NCBI RefSeq assembly: GCF_002879855.1
Contig: NZ_PNYB01000003.1
Coordinates: forward strand, 62,001-126,000
DNA from: Trinickia soli
GTDB lineage: Bacteria; Pseudomonadota; Gammaproteobacteria; Burkholderiales; Burkholderiaceae
Length of the DNA stretch: 64,000 nucleotides
Reading direction: 5' to 3'
This document shows positions 17,618 to 28,849 of the stretch, in pieces. Made by a program: the position numbers and the translations under genes. Every line of letters starts with the position of its first letter. Position 1 is the stretch's first letter. The notes beneath the pieces were generated by a model. The model was not told the DNA's origin. It saw only the letters and a program-made list of their open reading frames with translations, and searched no databases.

Positions 17618-17987
17618 ATGCCGATGCAGTGTGGTGCCACTGGATTTTTCCGGGTATATAAAACGAATATGGAAGCGTTGGGCCTGGATGTGCCGACGAG
17701 CTGGTACGGCACTCAGGTAACGATACTTACTAAGCTTGGGGCGCTCGTGGCGGCCGTAGACAAGTTTGGGCAAGGGCGCGACTCTGGGCGAACGGATCGG
17801 CGCAACGACGTTGCCTGAAAAGCTGTTGGCAGGTGGGGCGATGTACGCGTCATATTACGCGGGCGCTGCGATCGGCAGCGCGATGGTTGCGGCGGGCAAA
17901 TATACATCCTGCGGCGCTTCGCCAGCGAGCAATGGTAGGGCTTTGTTGCGCTTTCGGGGAGACACTGGCATGCGCGTTTCGCCTTAG
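17618..17987 (+). pseudogene. Frameshifted small glycine-zipper membrane protein gene
   Basis: The first frame (17618 onward) encodes FKTN/YKTNMEALGLDVPTSWYG-type sequence and then TILTKLGALVAAVDKFG. A one-base insertion in the GGG run near 17768 shifts the rest, which continues KGATLGERIGATTLPEKLL and then a small-residue helix YASYYAGAAIGSAMVAAGK with G/A-x3-G/A spacing. Together they form one coherent protein of roughly 120 aa with two hydrophobic, glycine-zipper-like segments. The start follows TTCCGAGGAATTTTTT. Function unknown; membrane insertion, immunity or effector roles are all possible. Confidence 0.55.
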
Positions 17988-18103
17988 TTGTATCACCACA
18001 TAATGTGCCACCCTGAGATCTTCGATCAGAACGCGCCTGGTAGGCGTGCGTATGGGCATACGGCGCTTGTATGCGATTCGCGAGTTGCAGCCATAGCGAG
18101 GCA

Positions 18104-18325
18104 ATGATGAGAATCGGTTCTGCTGAGTGGTGGAAAGATCGTACGGCGCTGATCGTTGTTTCGGTGATACTGGCGTCGCTGGCTTGGGCGTTTGGTCACG
18201 TCGCAGGCGAGTGGAGTTCGCTGATTCTCGGCGTTATCGTGTTCGTGGCGTTGTTCACGGAGAACCGCCGATTGCGCCGAGAGGTTAAGCGACTGAGCGA
18301 GAACGCATCACTGCGAAATTGCTAA
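18104..18325 (+). CDS. Small membrane protein, hypothetical
   Basis: 73 aa (ATGATG at 18104/18107, weak GCGAGG ribosome-binding site). Two hydrophobic helices (about 14-32, TALIVVSVILASLAWAFG, and 36-50, SSLILGVIVFVALF) are followed by a basic amphipathic helix (NRRLRREVKRLSENAS). The inner membrane is the likely location. No family recognised. It lies inside the islet between two damaged genes and kfrA. Confidence 0.55.
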   Translation: MMRIGSAEWWKDRTALIVVSVILASLAWAFGHVAGEWSSLILGVIVFVALFTENRRLRREVKRLSENASLRNC

Positions 18326-18402
18326 GTAGTCCTCCGTCAATCCGCGCGGCGCTGTTGCCGGTCGTGTGGTGACCAGCCTCGTGATGTGACTGAGCTGCTG
18401 CG

Positions 18403-19251
18403 TCATGATGACTTGTCACTACGGGCGGTTTTCTTTGCGGTAGCCGGCGCTGCCTTCGGTTGCTTGGCCGCGACCTTCTTGGTGGCGCTGGGCAGGTCAT
18501 CGGGATCCGGCTTGCCGGCAAGCATCGTGGCCACTTGGTCGACGAGCTTTTCGAAGTGTTCGCGGGCGTCGTCGGCTTGATCGAGTGCGCCGTCACGCTG
18601 GGCCTCGGCGACCGCCAGGGCTTTTTCGGCATTCACGCGGCTCGCGCGCTCCGCATCCAGTTCGGCTTGCACTCTTTCGAGCATGGCCTCGAGTGACGGC
18701 AGACGCTCGAGACGCAGCTCGGCGCGTGCCAGCTTCTCCCGCGCTTCTTCCGCTGCGCCGCGCAGTGCTGATGCGTCGGCGTTCGCCTGTGCCGCGGCTG
18801 CCGCTGATTCTCTTCTTGCGCGCTCCCCCTTGTCCGTCAGCGCGGCTAGACGCCCTTTGAGCTGCTCGCATTCCGCCTGGACGTGTTGCAGCTCGGCGGC
18901 GAGCTCGACGGCGCGTTCTTCGGCCATACGCCCGGCCTCGGCCACGGCCTGCGCGTCAGCCTCCAGCTCTGCCGTCCTGTCGTCGGCAGCCGCCGTTGCC
19001 GCAGCGACGGCGGCGCGGATCTGCTCGGCGACAATTGCAGCGATGCGCGGATCCAGTTCGATCGTGGCCACGCGCGCATTCGTCTGCTTTCCCTTCCACG
19101 CTTGCAAGTGCGCCAACACGGCATTGGGAGATCCACCGCCGAGCTGGGCGATGACGGCGCGCACGGTCGGACGCTGGCCACTGGCGACAAGGGATTCTGC
19201 CGACGCGGCGACGGCATCGAACGTAACGAGCTGGGCTTTGCGGGTATCCAT
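18403..19251 (-). CDS. kfrA: KfrA-type DNA-binding coiled-coil protein
   Basis: 282 aa from Met-Asp-Thr-Arg (19251). The N-terminal KfrA DNA-binding domain (about 5-60: VTFDAVAASAESLVASGQRP and VRAVIAQLGGGSPNAVLAHL) is followed by a long Ala/Glu/Arg-rich coiled coil (about 75-240) and a Lys/Ala/Pro tail. KfrA proteins of IncP and related plasmids are alpha-helical autorepressors that aid plasmid maintenance. The upstream DNA is packed with TAACA/TGTTA repeats, a fitting operator. A plasmid-borne origin of this segment is likely. Confidence 0.85.
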   Translation of the reverse strand: MDTRKAQLVTFDAVAASAESLVASGQRPTVRAVIAQLGGGSPNAVLAHLQAWKGKQTNARVATIELDPRIAAIVAEQIRAAVAAATAAADDRTAELEADAQAVAEAGRMAEERAVELAAELQHVQAECEQLKGRLAALTDKGERARRESAAAAAQANADASALRGAAEEAREKLARAELRLERLPSLEAMLERVQAELDAERASRVNAEKALAVAEAQRDGALDQADDAREHFEKLVDQVATMLAGKPDPDDLPSATKKVAAKQPKAAPATAKKTARSDKSS

Positions 19252-19284
19252 CGTGATAATCCTAATTGGCGACGATGGAATCAT

Positions 19285-19342
19285 GATAACAAATAACAGA
19301 TAACATAACACGTAACATAACGTTATTTTGTTATTTGTTATC
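19285..19342. promoter_or_regulatory. Repeat-rich operator region of kfrA
   Basis: AT-rich block upstream of kfrA. A perfect 13-bp inverted repeat, GATAACAAATAAC (19285-19297) and GTTATTTGTTATC (19330-19342), surrounds a direct repeat TAACATAAC (19301-19309 and 19313-19321) and the 10-bp palindrome ATAACGTTAT (19317-19326). Iterated TAACA-type units match what is known of KfrA autorepressor operators in general form; binding is inferred. Confidence 0.7.
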
Positions 19343-19561
19343 GATTTGTTATGCAGACGGCGCGCAAAATTTTGCGATGCAGCCCATTGAAGTGGCGATG
19401 AGATTGGAACCCGTCGAAATTCGATTTCGTAGCGCGGCGCGGCGCTGGATTTTTCGCCCGTCTACCTGTGAATTTCCACAGGTTTGTTGTCATCTGGGAG
19501 TCATGTATATTTCGACCTGAATAAAAATCTCAAATATTGGACATTTTAGAGAGAGACTCAA

Positions 19562-19750
19562 ATGTCATCTATTCGTTACATCGAGTGTACCGGGGAGCAG
19601 CTCTTCGAAGCGCTCGATCGCATCCCAGTCGACAGCAGTGCTCGCGTGACTGAGCCGGCGCTGGCGAGTCCATTGTTTTGGTTATTTGTAACGGAAAATG
19701 GCGCGACTGGGCCGGCATCGGTCGCGGCTGGCGAGTCACAGCCCGCATAG
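19562..19750 (+). CDS. Short hypothetical protein, possibly truncated
   Basis: 62 aa, ATG preceded by AGAGAGAGACTCAA. It starts SSIRYIECTGEQLFEALDRI, which looks like the folded N-terminus of a longer cytoplasmic protein; the remainder is low in character and ends in GPASVAAGESQPA. The ordered start and featureless end suggest truncation by the resolvase-bearing segment that follows. Not recognised. Confidence 0.4.
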   Translation: MSSIRYIECTGEQLFEALDRIPVDSSARVTEPALASPLFWLFVTENGATGPASVAAGESQPA

Positions 19751-19795
19751 CCGCGGCTGCCCCTGCGGGTCTTCAGTTGCCGATGCGGCTGGAAT

Positions 19796-19841
19796 CCGTC
19801 AAGTCGCCGCGCAGCGGCCCCGAAGGGCCTGGACTTGACGG
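19796..19841. repeat. Nested inverted repeat downstream of the resolvase relic
   Basis: Outer arms CCGTCAAGTC (19796-19805) and GACTTGACGG (19832-19841) are perfect 10-mers; an inner pair GGCCC (19816-19820)/GGGCC (19825-19829) gives a cruciform-like hairpin. It could be a resolution-site element, a transposon-end relic or a terminator remnant; nothing decides between these. Confidence 0.55.
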
Positions 19842-19860
19842 GCGATGCAAAAAGATACGC

Positions 19861-19895
19861 TGGGCAAGGGGCTGGCAGCACCTGCCCCTTGCCCA
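19861..19895 (-). terminator. Long hairpin after the resolvase relic
   Basis: Perfect 12-bp arms TGGGCAAGGGGC (19861-19872) and GCCCCTTGCCCA (19884-19895) with an 11-base loop, 17 bases past the resolvase stop on the minus strand. On that strand a TTTTT tract follows about 7 bases after the hairpin, so a transcription terminator is the simplest reading. Confidence 0.55.
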
Positions 19896-19912
19896 TGCCG
19901 AACGCGAGGCGG

Positions 19913-20496
19913 TTAAGCCGGCAACAGGCTTGGTTGAGCGGCTTCCGACGCGCGGTATACCGCCCGCTTGATGCTCGAAAGATGGACGCGGTATTGATGA
20001 GCCAGTGCGGCCAGCGTATAGCCGCCTGATCGCCATTGCCGCACGACCTGACGCTCTTCGTCGACCTCCAGGCTTCTCGGCCGGCCGAGGCGCACACCGT
20101 GCTTCTTCGCAGCCTGCATGCCACTCGTCGTGCGTTCGCGGATCATCTCTCGCTCGAACTCGGCGAAAGCGCCCAGCATCTGCAACATGAGCCGTCCAGC
20201 GGGCGTGTTGGTGCGATGTGCTCGGTGAGGCTCTCCAAGGCAGCGCCGCGCTCTTGCAAGCGCTCGATGATGGTGAGGAGGTGCTTAAGCGATCTCGCAA
20301 CGCGGTCGAGCTTGTAGCCGACCAGGGTGTCGCCGCGTTTGAGATTTCGGAGGAGTTTGTCGAGGACTGGTCGGCGCAGCGTGGCGCCGGACCGTTTTTC
20401 TTCGTGAATCAGATCGACGCCCGCTCTCGTCAAAGCGTCGATCTGCGCGCGTGTTTCTTGCTCTTGAGTTGATACTCTTGCGTAACCTATTCTCAT
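19913..20496 (-). pseudogene. Serine resolvase/invertase, frameshifted
   Basis: The N-terminal frame from 20496 carries the catalytic domain (MRIGYARVST with nucleophile Ser9, DALTRAGVDLIHEEKRSG, KLDRVARSLKHLL). It shifts near 20213, where one base of the usual Asp codon after LTEHI is missing. The second frame supplies PAGRLMLQMLGAFAEFEREM, IRERTTSGMQAAKKHGVRLG-RP and the C-terminal HTH (YTLAALAHQYRVHLSSIKRA). Apart from that base all Tn3-type resolvase landmarks are present, so it was intact recently or the base is a sequencing error. Such recombinases resolve plasmid or transposon cointegrates. Confidence 0.85.
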
Positions 20497-20559
20497 TATT
20501 TGCGTGTGGTTGTGAAACTCACGCAAATTTAAGCAAAAATCGAGTAGCGCTTTTTTCGT

Positions 20560-20650
20560 TGGCGGAAAGGGTGGGATTCGAACCCACGATACGGTATAAC
20601 CGTATACCGGATTTCGAGTCCGGCGCATTCGACCACTCTGCCACCTTTCC
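20560..20650 (-). tRNA. tRNA-Ser (anticodon CGA)
   Basis: Class II tRNA read on the minus strand from 20650. The 7-bp acceptor stem GGAAAGG/CCTTTCC has discriminator G and an encoded CCA (20560-20562). The anticodon stem-loop CCGGA-CTCGAAA-TCCGG gives anticodon CGA (reads UCG). A long variable arm (ATACGG-TTAT-ACCGTAT) and the T-arm GGGTTCGAATCCC are clear. Its 3' end faces the decayed islet, the usual polarity for integration into a tRNA gene, and serS lies just upstream. Confidence 0.96.
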
Positions 20651-20807
20651 GTCTTTTCGAAATCGGGTTGCCTGAAGCACCCGTCTTCGCTTCACCAAGC
20701 TGGTCGTCGTTTGGCGAAGCGAAGATTATAGAACAACCATCCCAACATTCCAAGCCCTTTTTCGCAAAAAGGCGCAACGGGGCGGCCGGTACGACGACCG
20801 GCGGCGC

Positions 20808-22109
<1,302 letters not shown>

Positions 22110-22234
22110 CTAGTGTCCTGGTGCGATTCGTGTCGTGAGTGAAGTCGCGATTTTAACGCACCGGCTTCGTGCGCCGCGTGCCCATGCGAACACGGCACCC
22201 AGGCGCGACGCCGAAAGGGCTCGCTCCGGCGCGC

Positions 22235-23548
22235 TCAGTCGCCTTTGGTCTTTTGCTCGCGTCGCCATGCCGCGTCGAGCTCGGCCAGACGCGAAAGCTT
22301 TTCGCCGATCCTGCCCTCCAGGCCGCGCGGCGTCGGCTGGTACCAGTGCGGCTCGCGCATGCCGTCAGGCAGGTAAGTCTCGCCCGCCGCGTAAGCATCG
22401 GGCTCGTCGTGGGCGTACCGATACTCATGGCCGTAGCCGAGTTCCTTCATCAGCTTGGTCGGCGCGTTGCGCAAATGCACGGGCACACCGCGCGAACGGT
22501 CCTTGCCCACGAAGCGCCGCGCTTCGTTATAAGCCATATATCCCGCGTTCGACTTCGGCGCCACGGCCAGATAGATCAGCGCCTGGGCCAGCGCCAGTTC
22601 GCCCTCGGGCGTGCCAAGCCGCTCGTAGGTCTCGGCCGCGTCGAGCGCAATGCGCGGGGCGCGCGGATCGGCCAAGCCGATGTCCTCCCACGCCATCCGC
22701 ACGATCCGGCGCGCGAGATAGCGCGGGTCCGCCCCGCCGTCCAGCATGCGGCAGAACCAATAGAGCGCGCCGTCCGGGTTGCTGCCGCGCACCGACTTGT
22801 GCAACGCACTGATTTGATCGTAGAAGGCGTCGCCGCCTTTGTCGAAGCGGCGCAGGTTCTCGGTGAGCGCGCTGGCGATCAACGCGCCGTCGATGCTTTC
22901 GGCCTTTTGCGCCGTGGCGGCACGCGCCACGATCTCGATGTTGTTGAGCAGCTTGCGGCCGTCGCCGTCGGCCGAAACGATCAACGCCTCTTTCGCTTCG
23001 TCCGTCATCTCGACGCTGCCCAACGCGGCAAGCGCACGATCGAGCAGTTCGCGTTGCTCGTCGTCATCGAGACTTCTCAGGACGTAGACGGCCGCTCGCG
23101 ACAGCAGTGCACTGTTCACTTCGAAGGACGGGTTTTCAGTCGTCGCGCCGATGAAGACGAACAAGCCCGACTCGACGTGCGGCAAAAACGCATCCTGCTG
23201 ACTCTTGTTGAAGCGATGCACCTCGTCGACGAACACGAGCGTGCGCCGGCCATGCGCGCGATGCGTCTGCGCGACTTCGACCGCTTCGCGAATGTCCTTC
23301 ACGCCCGAGAGCACGGCCGATAGCGCGATGAATTCGGCATCGAACGCCGTGGCCATCAGGCGCGCAAGCGTCGTCTTGCCGACCCCGGGCGGCCCCCACA
23401 GGATCATCGAATGCGGCTCGCCCGATTCGAACGCCACGCGCAGCGGCTTCATCGGCCCGAGCAAATGCTTTTGACCGATGACCTCGTCGATCATGGTGGG
23501 CCGCAGCCGCTCGGCGAGCGGCATGCCGGCGCGGTTCTCTTCAAACAT
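22235..23548 (-). CDS. rarA: Replication-associated recombination protein A (RarA/MgsA)
   Basis: 437 aa. AAA+ ATPase of the RarA/Mgs1/WRNIP1 family acting at stalled forks. Walker A is [15 protein letters not shown], Walker [17 protein letters not shown], sensor 1 [20 protein letters not shown]. The C-terminal MgsA tetramerisation and lid domains follow ([20 protein letters not shown], then [12 protein letters not shown]). It starts [15 protein letters not shown], the family start. Spaced 9 bases after lolA, so co-transcribed with lolA and possibly ftsK. Confidence 0.97.
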   Translation of the reverse strand: MFEENRAGMPLAERLRPTMIDEVIGQKHLLGPMKPLRVAFESGEPHSMILWGPPGVGKTTLARLMATAFDAEFIALSAVLSGVKDIREAVEVAQTHRAHGRRTLVFVDEVHRFNKSQQDAFLPHVESGLFVFIGATTENPSFEVNSALLSRAAVYVLRSLDDDEQRELLDRALAALGSVEMTDEAKEALIVSADGDGRKLLNNIEIVARAATAQKAESIDGALIASALTENLRRFDKGGDAFYDQISALHKSVRGSNPDGALYWFCRMLDGGADPRYLARRIVRMAWEDIGLADPRAPRIALDAAETYERLGTPEGELALAQALIYLAVAPKSNAGYMAYNEARRFVGKDRSRGVPVHLRNAPTKLMKELGYGHEYRYAHDEPDAYAAGETYLPDGMREPHWYQPTPRGLEGRIGEKLSRLAELDAAWRREQKTKGD

Positions 23549-23557
23549 GAGGTGGCG

Positions 23558-24292
23558 TTATCCGTTGATCACATCGGCGCCCTTGGGCACCGTGAACTTG
23601 AACGCGCCCGGCTTCAAGGCGGGATTCTTTTGGATGTTCGAAAAAGTGAGCAACGTCACGTTGCCGAACACGTCGTGCAATTCCATCGCTTCGAGATTGC
23701 CGTCGCGAAAGCCGATGCCGACGCGCTCGAACTGCGTGTCGCGCGCTTTCGGAATCAGCTCGAGCCAGTCGATGCCCTGCTTCACGCCGGCATCGTGCAG
23801 TGTGAAGTTCTTCTCGAGATCGTTACTGCCGAACAGGATGGCCGCCGGGCTCGCACCAAGCGCGCCGCCGAGCTTGCGCACCGTGACCTGATTCAAATCC
23901 TTGTCGTAGACGTACAGCTTGTCGCCGTCCGCCTGCAGCACCTGCTCGTACGGCTTCTCATACGACCAGATGAATTTGCCCGGGCGCGCAAACATGAACG
24001 TGCCGCTCGACGTGCCGCCCAGCGTCGGCACAACGGCGCCGCTCGCGCCAGCGTTCTTGGACGGCGCTCTGACTTCGCGCTGCACGAAATCGCCACGCGC
24101 CGCGTGCACCTGCGCGATGAATGCCTTCAATTGCTCGGTGCCGCTCGCGAATGCGGCCGGCGCGCAAACGAGCAACGAGACGCCGACCAAGGCCGCGCCA
24201 ACGCTACGCGCGAGCGCGCTGCCGATACGCGTGCCATGCAACGGCGAGCGAGCGCCGCGTCGAAACGAGTACTGCGTGGAATTCAATGTCAC
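23558..24292 (-). CDS. lolA: Outer-membrane lipoprotein carrier LolA
   Basis: 244 aa with a signal peptide (about 1-49; hydrophobic [16 protein letters not shown], cleavage after AFA). The mature protein is the periplasmic chaperone that carries lipoproteins from LolCDE to Lol[29 protein letters not shown] and [16 protein letters not shown] are typical strands of the half-barrel. The signal peptide is unusually long; an internal start would shorten it. It lies between ftsK and rarA on the same strand. Confidence 0.93.
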   Translation of the reverse strand: MTLNSTQYSFRRGARSPLHGTRIGSALARSVGAALVGVSLLVCAPAAFASGTEQLKAFIAQVHAARGDFVQREVRAPSKNAGASGAVVPTLGGTSSGTFMFARPGKFIWSYEKPYEQVLQADGDKLYVYDKDLNQVTVRKLGGALGASPAAILFGSNDLEKNFTLHDAGVKQGIDWLELIPKARDTQFERVGIGFRDGNLEAMELHDVFGNVTLLTFSNIQKNPALKPGAFKFTVPKGADVING

Positions 24293-24410
24293 TCTCCGTG
24301 TTGGTTCGGAAAAACCGTGATCGGAAACAGCGGACTCGGGAAACGCCCGGTGCCCGCAGCGCCGCCGCTCGATCGATGCGCCGCCCGGCGCCGAGCGGCT
24401 TCAATCGGTA

Positions 24411-26720
24411 TCAATCGGCTTCGCGCGACGGCACCAGGATTTCGCGATTACCGTTCGACGACATCGCCGAGACGAGTCCCGATTGCTCCATTTGTTCAAG
24501 CAATCGCGCCGCACGGTTGTAGCCGATGCGCAAATGCCGCTGCACGAGCGAGATCGAGGCCCGCCGGTTCTTGACGACGACCTCGACCGCTTGGTCGTAC
24601 AGCGGGTCCGATTCGCCGCCGGCCTGTCCGCCGCTCGCCGCCGAGCCTTCGTCGCCGTCGCCGGCCAAGCCCCCTTCGAGCAGCCCTTCGACATAATTCG
24701 GCTCGCCGTGCTCCTTGAGCTTTTGGACGACGCGATGCACTTCGTCGTCGGAAACGAACGCGCCATGCACGCGCACGGGCAGCCCCGAGCCGGGCGGCAG
24801 GTACAGCATGTCGCCCATGCCAAGCAGCGATTCGGCGCCTTGCTGATCGAGAATCGTGCGCGAATCGATCTTCGACGAAACCTGGAACGCCATCCGCGTG
24901 GGCACGTTGGCCTTGATGAGGCCCGTGATGACATCGACCGACGGACGCTGCGTCGCCAGAATCAAGTGGATCCCCGCTGCACGCGCCTTCTGGGCGATGC
25001 GCGCGATGAGCTCTTCGACCTTCTTGCCGACGACCATCATCAGGTCGGCCAATTCGTCGATCACGACGACGATGTGCGGCAAGCGCGTGAGCGGCTCGGG
25101 CGCATCGGGCGTCAGGCTGAACGGATTGGGCAGCTTTTCCTCGCGCTTGGCCGCCTCGTCGATCTTGTTGTTGTAGCCGGCGAGGTTGCGCACGCCGAGC
25201 TTGCTCATGAGCTTGTAGCGGCGTTCCATTTCCGCGACGGCCCAGTTCAGCGCATGACCGGCCTGGCGCATATCGGTGACGACAGGGCACAGCAGGTGCG
25301 GAATCCCCTCGTAGACGCTCATTTCGAGCATCTTCGGATCGATGAGGATCATCCGGACGTCCTCAAAGCTCGCCTTGTACAGCAGCGAGAGGATCATCGC
25401 GTTGATACCGACCGACTTGCCCGAACCCGTCGTACCGGCCACGAGCAAGTGCGGCATCTTCGCCAGATCGGCGCAGACGGGATTGCCGCCGATATCCTTG
25501 CCGAGCCCCATCGTCAACTTCGACGCGGCATCGGCATACACCTCGGAGCCAAGAATTTCCGACAGGCGCACCGTTTGACGGCGCTGATTCGGCAACTCGA
25601 GCGCCATGTAGTTCTTGCCTGGAATCGTCTCGACCACACGAATCGACACGAGCGACAGCGAGCGCGCGAGGTCCTTGGCCAGATTGACGATCTGGCTGCC
25701 TTTGACGCCCGTGGCCGGCTCGATCTCGTAACGCGTGACGACAGGGCCCGGGTAGGCCGCGACGACGCTGACGTCGACGCCGAAATCCTTCAGCTTTTTC
25801 TCGATCAGCCGGGAAGTGAATTCGAGCGTATCGGCCGAAATCGTCTCCTGCGCGGGCGGCGCCGGATCGAGCAGCGCGATCGGGGGCAACGTCGAATCGC
25901 CGGGCAGATCGGCAAACAACGGGACCTGCTTTTCCTTTTCGACGCGCTCGGATTTCGGCGGCGTCGTCATGGGCGGCACGATCGTGACGGGCTCGTGGTC
26001 TTCCAGCCTGACGCGGCTTTGCTCGACTTTGCCCTCGCGCTTGACCGCAGCGGCCTCGCCGAGCTTGCGGTCGCGCCCCGCCTCGCGCCGCAGCTTCGCG
26101 AGCGTGACGGCCGAGATGATCGATTCGCCGACACGCTCAGCCACCGACAGCCACGAGAAGCGGAAATAAAGCGACAGACCGATCGCCAGCGCGAGCAGCA
26201 GCGCCAACGTGCCGCCCGTGAAGCCGAGCGCGTGTGAAACGGCACGCGCCACCGCGTCGCCGACGATACCACCCGGCGCGCGCGGCAGCGGCACGCGCAC
26301 CGACCACATGCGCAGCGCCTCGATGCCATCGCAGGCCAGCAGCACGAGCACGAACGAGAAGGCATCTGCGATCCAGGCGCCATCGCGCGGGACGTCCTCT
26401 TCCGCGCTGTGGTTCCGGTTCAGACGGCTGTAGTTGGCGGCGATGCGCCGCGCCAGCAGCACGACCCACCAATAAGCGGATAAACCGAACAGCAACAGCA
26501 GGATGTCGGCGGTCCAGGCGCCGACGCGCCCCGCCCAGTTGGCGATGCGGTCGACTTGCGCAGCGTGGGTCCAGCTCGGGTCGTGACGGCTGTAACTGAC
26601 GAGCGCCATCACGAGGAACACGCAGAGCGCGACCTGCAGGATCCAACGAATTTCGGTGAAAAGGCGCGACATGCGATGCGGTAACGCTTGCGCAGGCGCC
26701 GAATAGGGAGCTTTGGCCAT
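24411..26720 (-). CDS. ftsK: DNA translocase FtsK
   Basis: 769 aa from Met-Ala-Lys-Ala-Pro (26720; an ATG at 26747 adds nine residues). Four N-terminal transmembrane helices (about 20-210) anchor it at the septum; a short linker precedes the alpha/beta motor: Walker [20 protein letters not shown], Walker [16 protein letters not shown], and [20 protein letters not shown]. The C-terminal gamma winged helix ([20 protein letters not shown]) reads KOPS and activates XerCD. The linker is short compared with E. coli. Confidence 0.97.
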   Translation of the reverse strand: MAKAPYSAPAQALPHRMSRLFTEIRWILQVALCVFLVMALVSYSRHDPSWTHAAQVDRIANWAGRVGAWTADILLLLFGLSAYWWVVLLARRIAANYSRLNRNHSAEEDVPRDGAWIADAFSFVLVLLACDGIEALRMWSVRVPLPRAPGGIVGDAVARAVSHALGFTGGTLALLLALAIGLSLYFRFSWLSVAERVGESIISAVTLAKLRREAGRDRKLGEAAAVKREGKVEQSRVRLEDHEPVTIVPPMTTPPKSERVEKEKQVPLFADLPGDSTLPPIALLDPAPPAQETISADTLEFTSRLIEKKLKDFGVDVSVVAAYPGPVVTRYEIEPATGVKGSQIVNLAKDLARSLSLVSIRVVETIPGKNYMALELPNQRRQTVRLSEILGSEVYADAASKLTMGLGKDIGGNPVCADLAKMPHLLVAGTTGSGKSVGINAMILSLLYKASFEDVRMILIDPKMLEMSVYEGIPHLLCPVVTDMRQAGHALNWAVAEMERRYKLMSKLGVRNLAGYNNKIDEAAKREEKLPNPFSLTPDAPEPLTRLPHIVVVIDELADLMMVVGKKVEELIARIAQKARAAGIHLILATQRPSVDVITGLIKANVPTRMAFQVSSKIDSRTILDQQGAESLLGMGDMLYLPPGSGLPVRVHGAFVSDDEVHRVVQKLKEHGEPNYVEGLLEGGLAGDGDEGSAASGGQAGGESDPLYDQAVEVVVKNRRASISLVQRHLRIGYNRAARLLEQMEQSGLVSAMSSNGNREILVPSREAD

Positions 26721-26902
26721 GAATCCGTAGCAGCGTGGCGGGCGCACCCGCCAGGGGTTCGATGCCGGCTATTGTAAACGTTGCGTCGCACGGCCGGCTG
26801 TAAATGACGGTAACGGCCGCAATCCACAATCCAGGCACGCGCGTCAATACTATCGCGACGATTGACGACGCCTTCAGCGGCACCCGCGACGGCCCTTTAT
26901 AA

Positions 26903-28009
<1,107 letters not shown>

Positions 28010-28065
28010 AATAGCGCTCGTCTGCGCCGCTCGGCGCGAGGCCGGGCGCCGTCGCATGCGAACGA

Positions 28066-28097
28066 GGGCCGCGGCCGCCAAGCCGACGGCCCTTTTT
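28066..28097 (+). terminator. Intrinsic terminator of trxB
   Basis: Hairpin arms GGGCCG (28066-28071) and CGGCCC (28087-28092), with an inner GC-rich stem in the 15-base loop, followed by TTTTT (28093-28097). It separates trxB from the Smr gene. Confidence 0.85.
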
Positions 28098-28111
28098 GCG
28101 TCGTTACCGCC

Positions 28112-28849
28112 ATGTCGAAGAATCGTCCCCATTCGAGCGAGGCCAAGCGCGGCGAGCCGGTTGCACGCGGCTCCGGCCTATCCGATCTTGCCGCGCTGCG
28201 CGATGCGCTCAAACAAAACGCCGCCGAACGCGAGCGCGAGCGTATCGCCGCCGTCAAAGCCGCACGTGAAGCGGCGGCCGATGCAGAGTTGTTCCGCCGC
28301 GAAGTAGGCGACGTCGCGCCGATCGCCGCGGCGACCCGCGCCATGCACGGACGCATGCCGCCGCCGGCCCTGCCGCTGCAAACGCGCCGTGACGAACAGG
28401 CCGTACTGAATGAGGCGATCTCCGACGAGTTCGACCCCGAGGTGCTGCTCGACACCGACGAGTCGCTGTACTACTGCCGGCCCGGCATCAGCCACGAAGT
28501 CGTACGCAAGCTGCGCCGCGGACATTGGATCGTGCAGGCGCAACTCGATCTGCATGGCATGCGGCGCGAAGAAGCACGCGAGGCGCTGGCCGGCTTCATT
28601 CGCGAGACGGTCAAGCGCGGCCTGCGCTGCGTGCGCGTGATCCATGGCAAAGGACTGGGCTCGGTCGGCAAGGAACCCGTGCTCAAGGGCAAGGTGCGAG
28701 CGTGGCTCGTGCAGAAGGCCGAAGTGATCGCCTTTTGCCAGGCGCGCGCGCACGACGGCGGCGCCGGTGCCGTGCTCGTGCTGCTGCAACCGGGCCCCGC
28801 AAGGCAAACGGGCGCACGCACCGAACGGGATGGCCACGGTGCATCCTAG
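28112..28849 (+). CDS. Smr-domain protein
   Basis: 245 aa. The N-terminal half is charged and helical (AERERERIAAVKAAREAAAD). The C-terminal Smr domain (about 143-230) has the conserved LDLHGMRREEAREAL and RVIHGKGLGSVGKEPVLKGK, the H-G-K-G site of this nicking-endonuclease-like or RNase fold. Homologues are YfcN/SmrA/SmrB; E. coli SmrB cleaves mRNA at collided ribosomes, but orthology is not shown here. Its 3' end overlaps the next gene by 20 bases. Confidence 0.88.
   Translation: MSKNRPHSSEAKRGEPVARGSGLSDLAALRDALKQNAAERERERIAAVKAAREAAADAELFRREVGDVAPIAAATRAMHGRMPPPALPLQTRRDEQAVLNEAISDEFDPEVLLDTDESLYYCRPGISHEVVRKLRRGHWIVQAQLDLHGMRREEAREALAGFIRETVKRGLRCVRVIHGKGLGSVGKEPVLKGKVRAWLVQKAEVIAFCQARAHDGGAGAVLVLLQPGPARQTGARTERDGHGAS

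Noticed and set aside
20764-20802. Hairpin GCCGGT/ACCGGC after serS as a terminator.
   Set aside because: The T-tract on the minus strand begins about 15 bases beyond the stem, too far for a confident intrinsic terminator.
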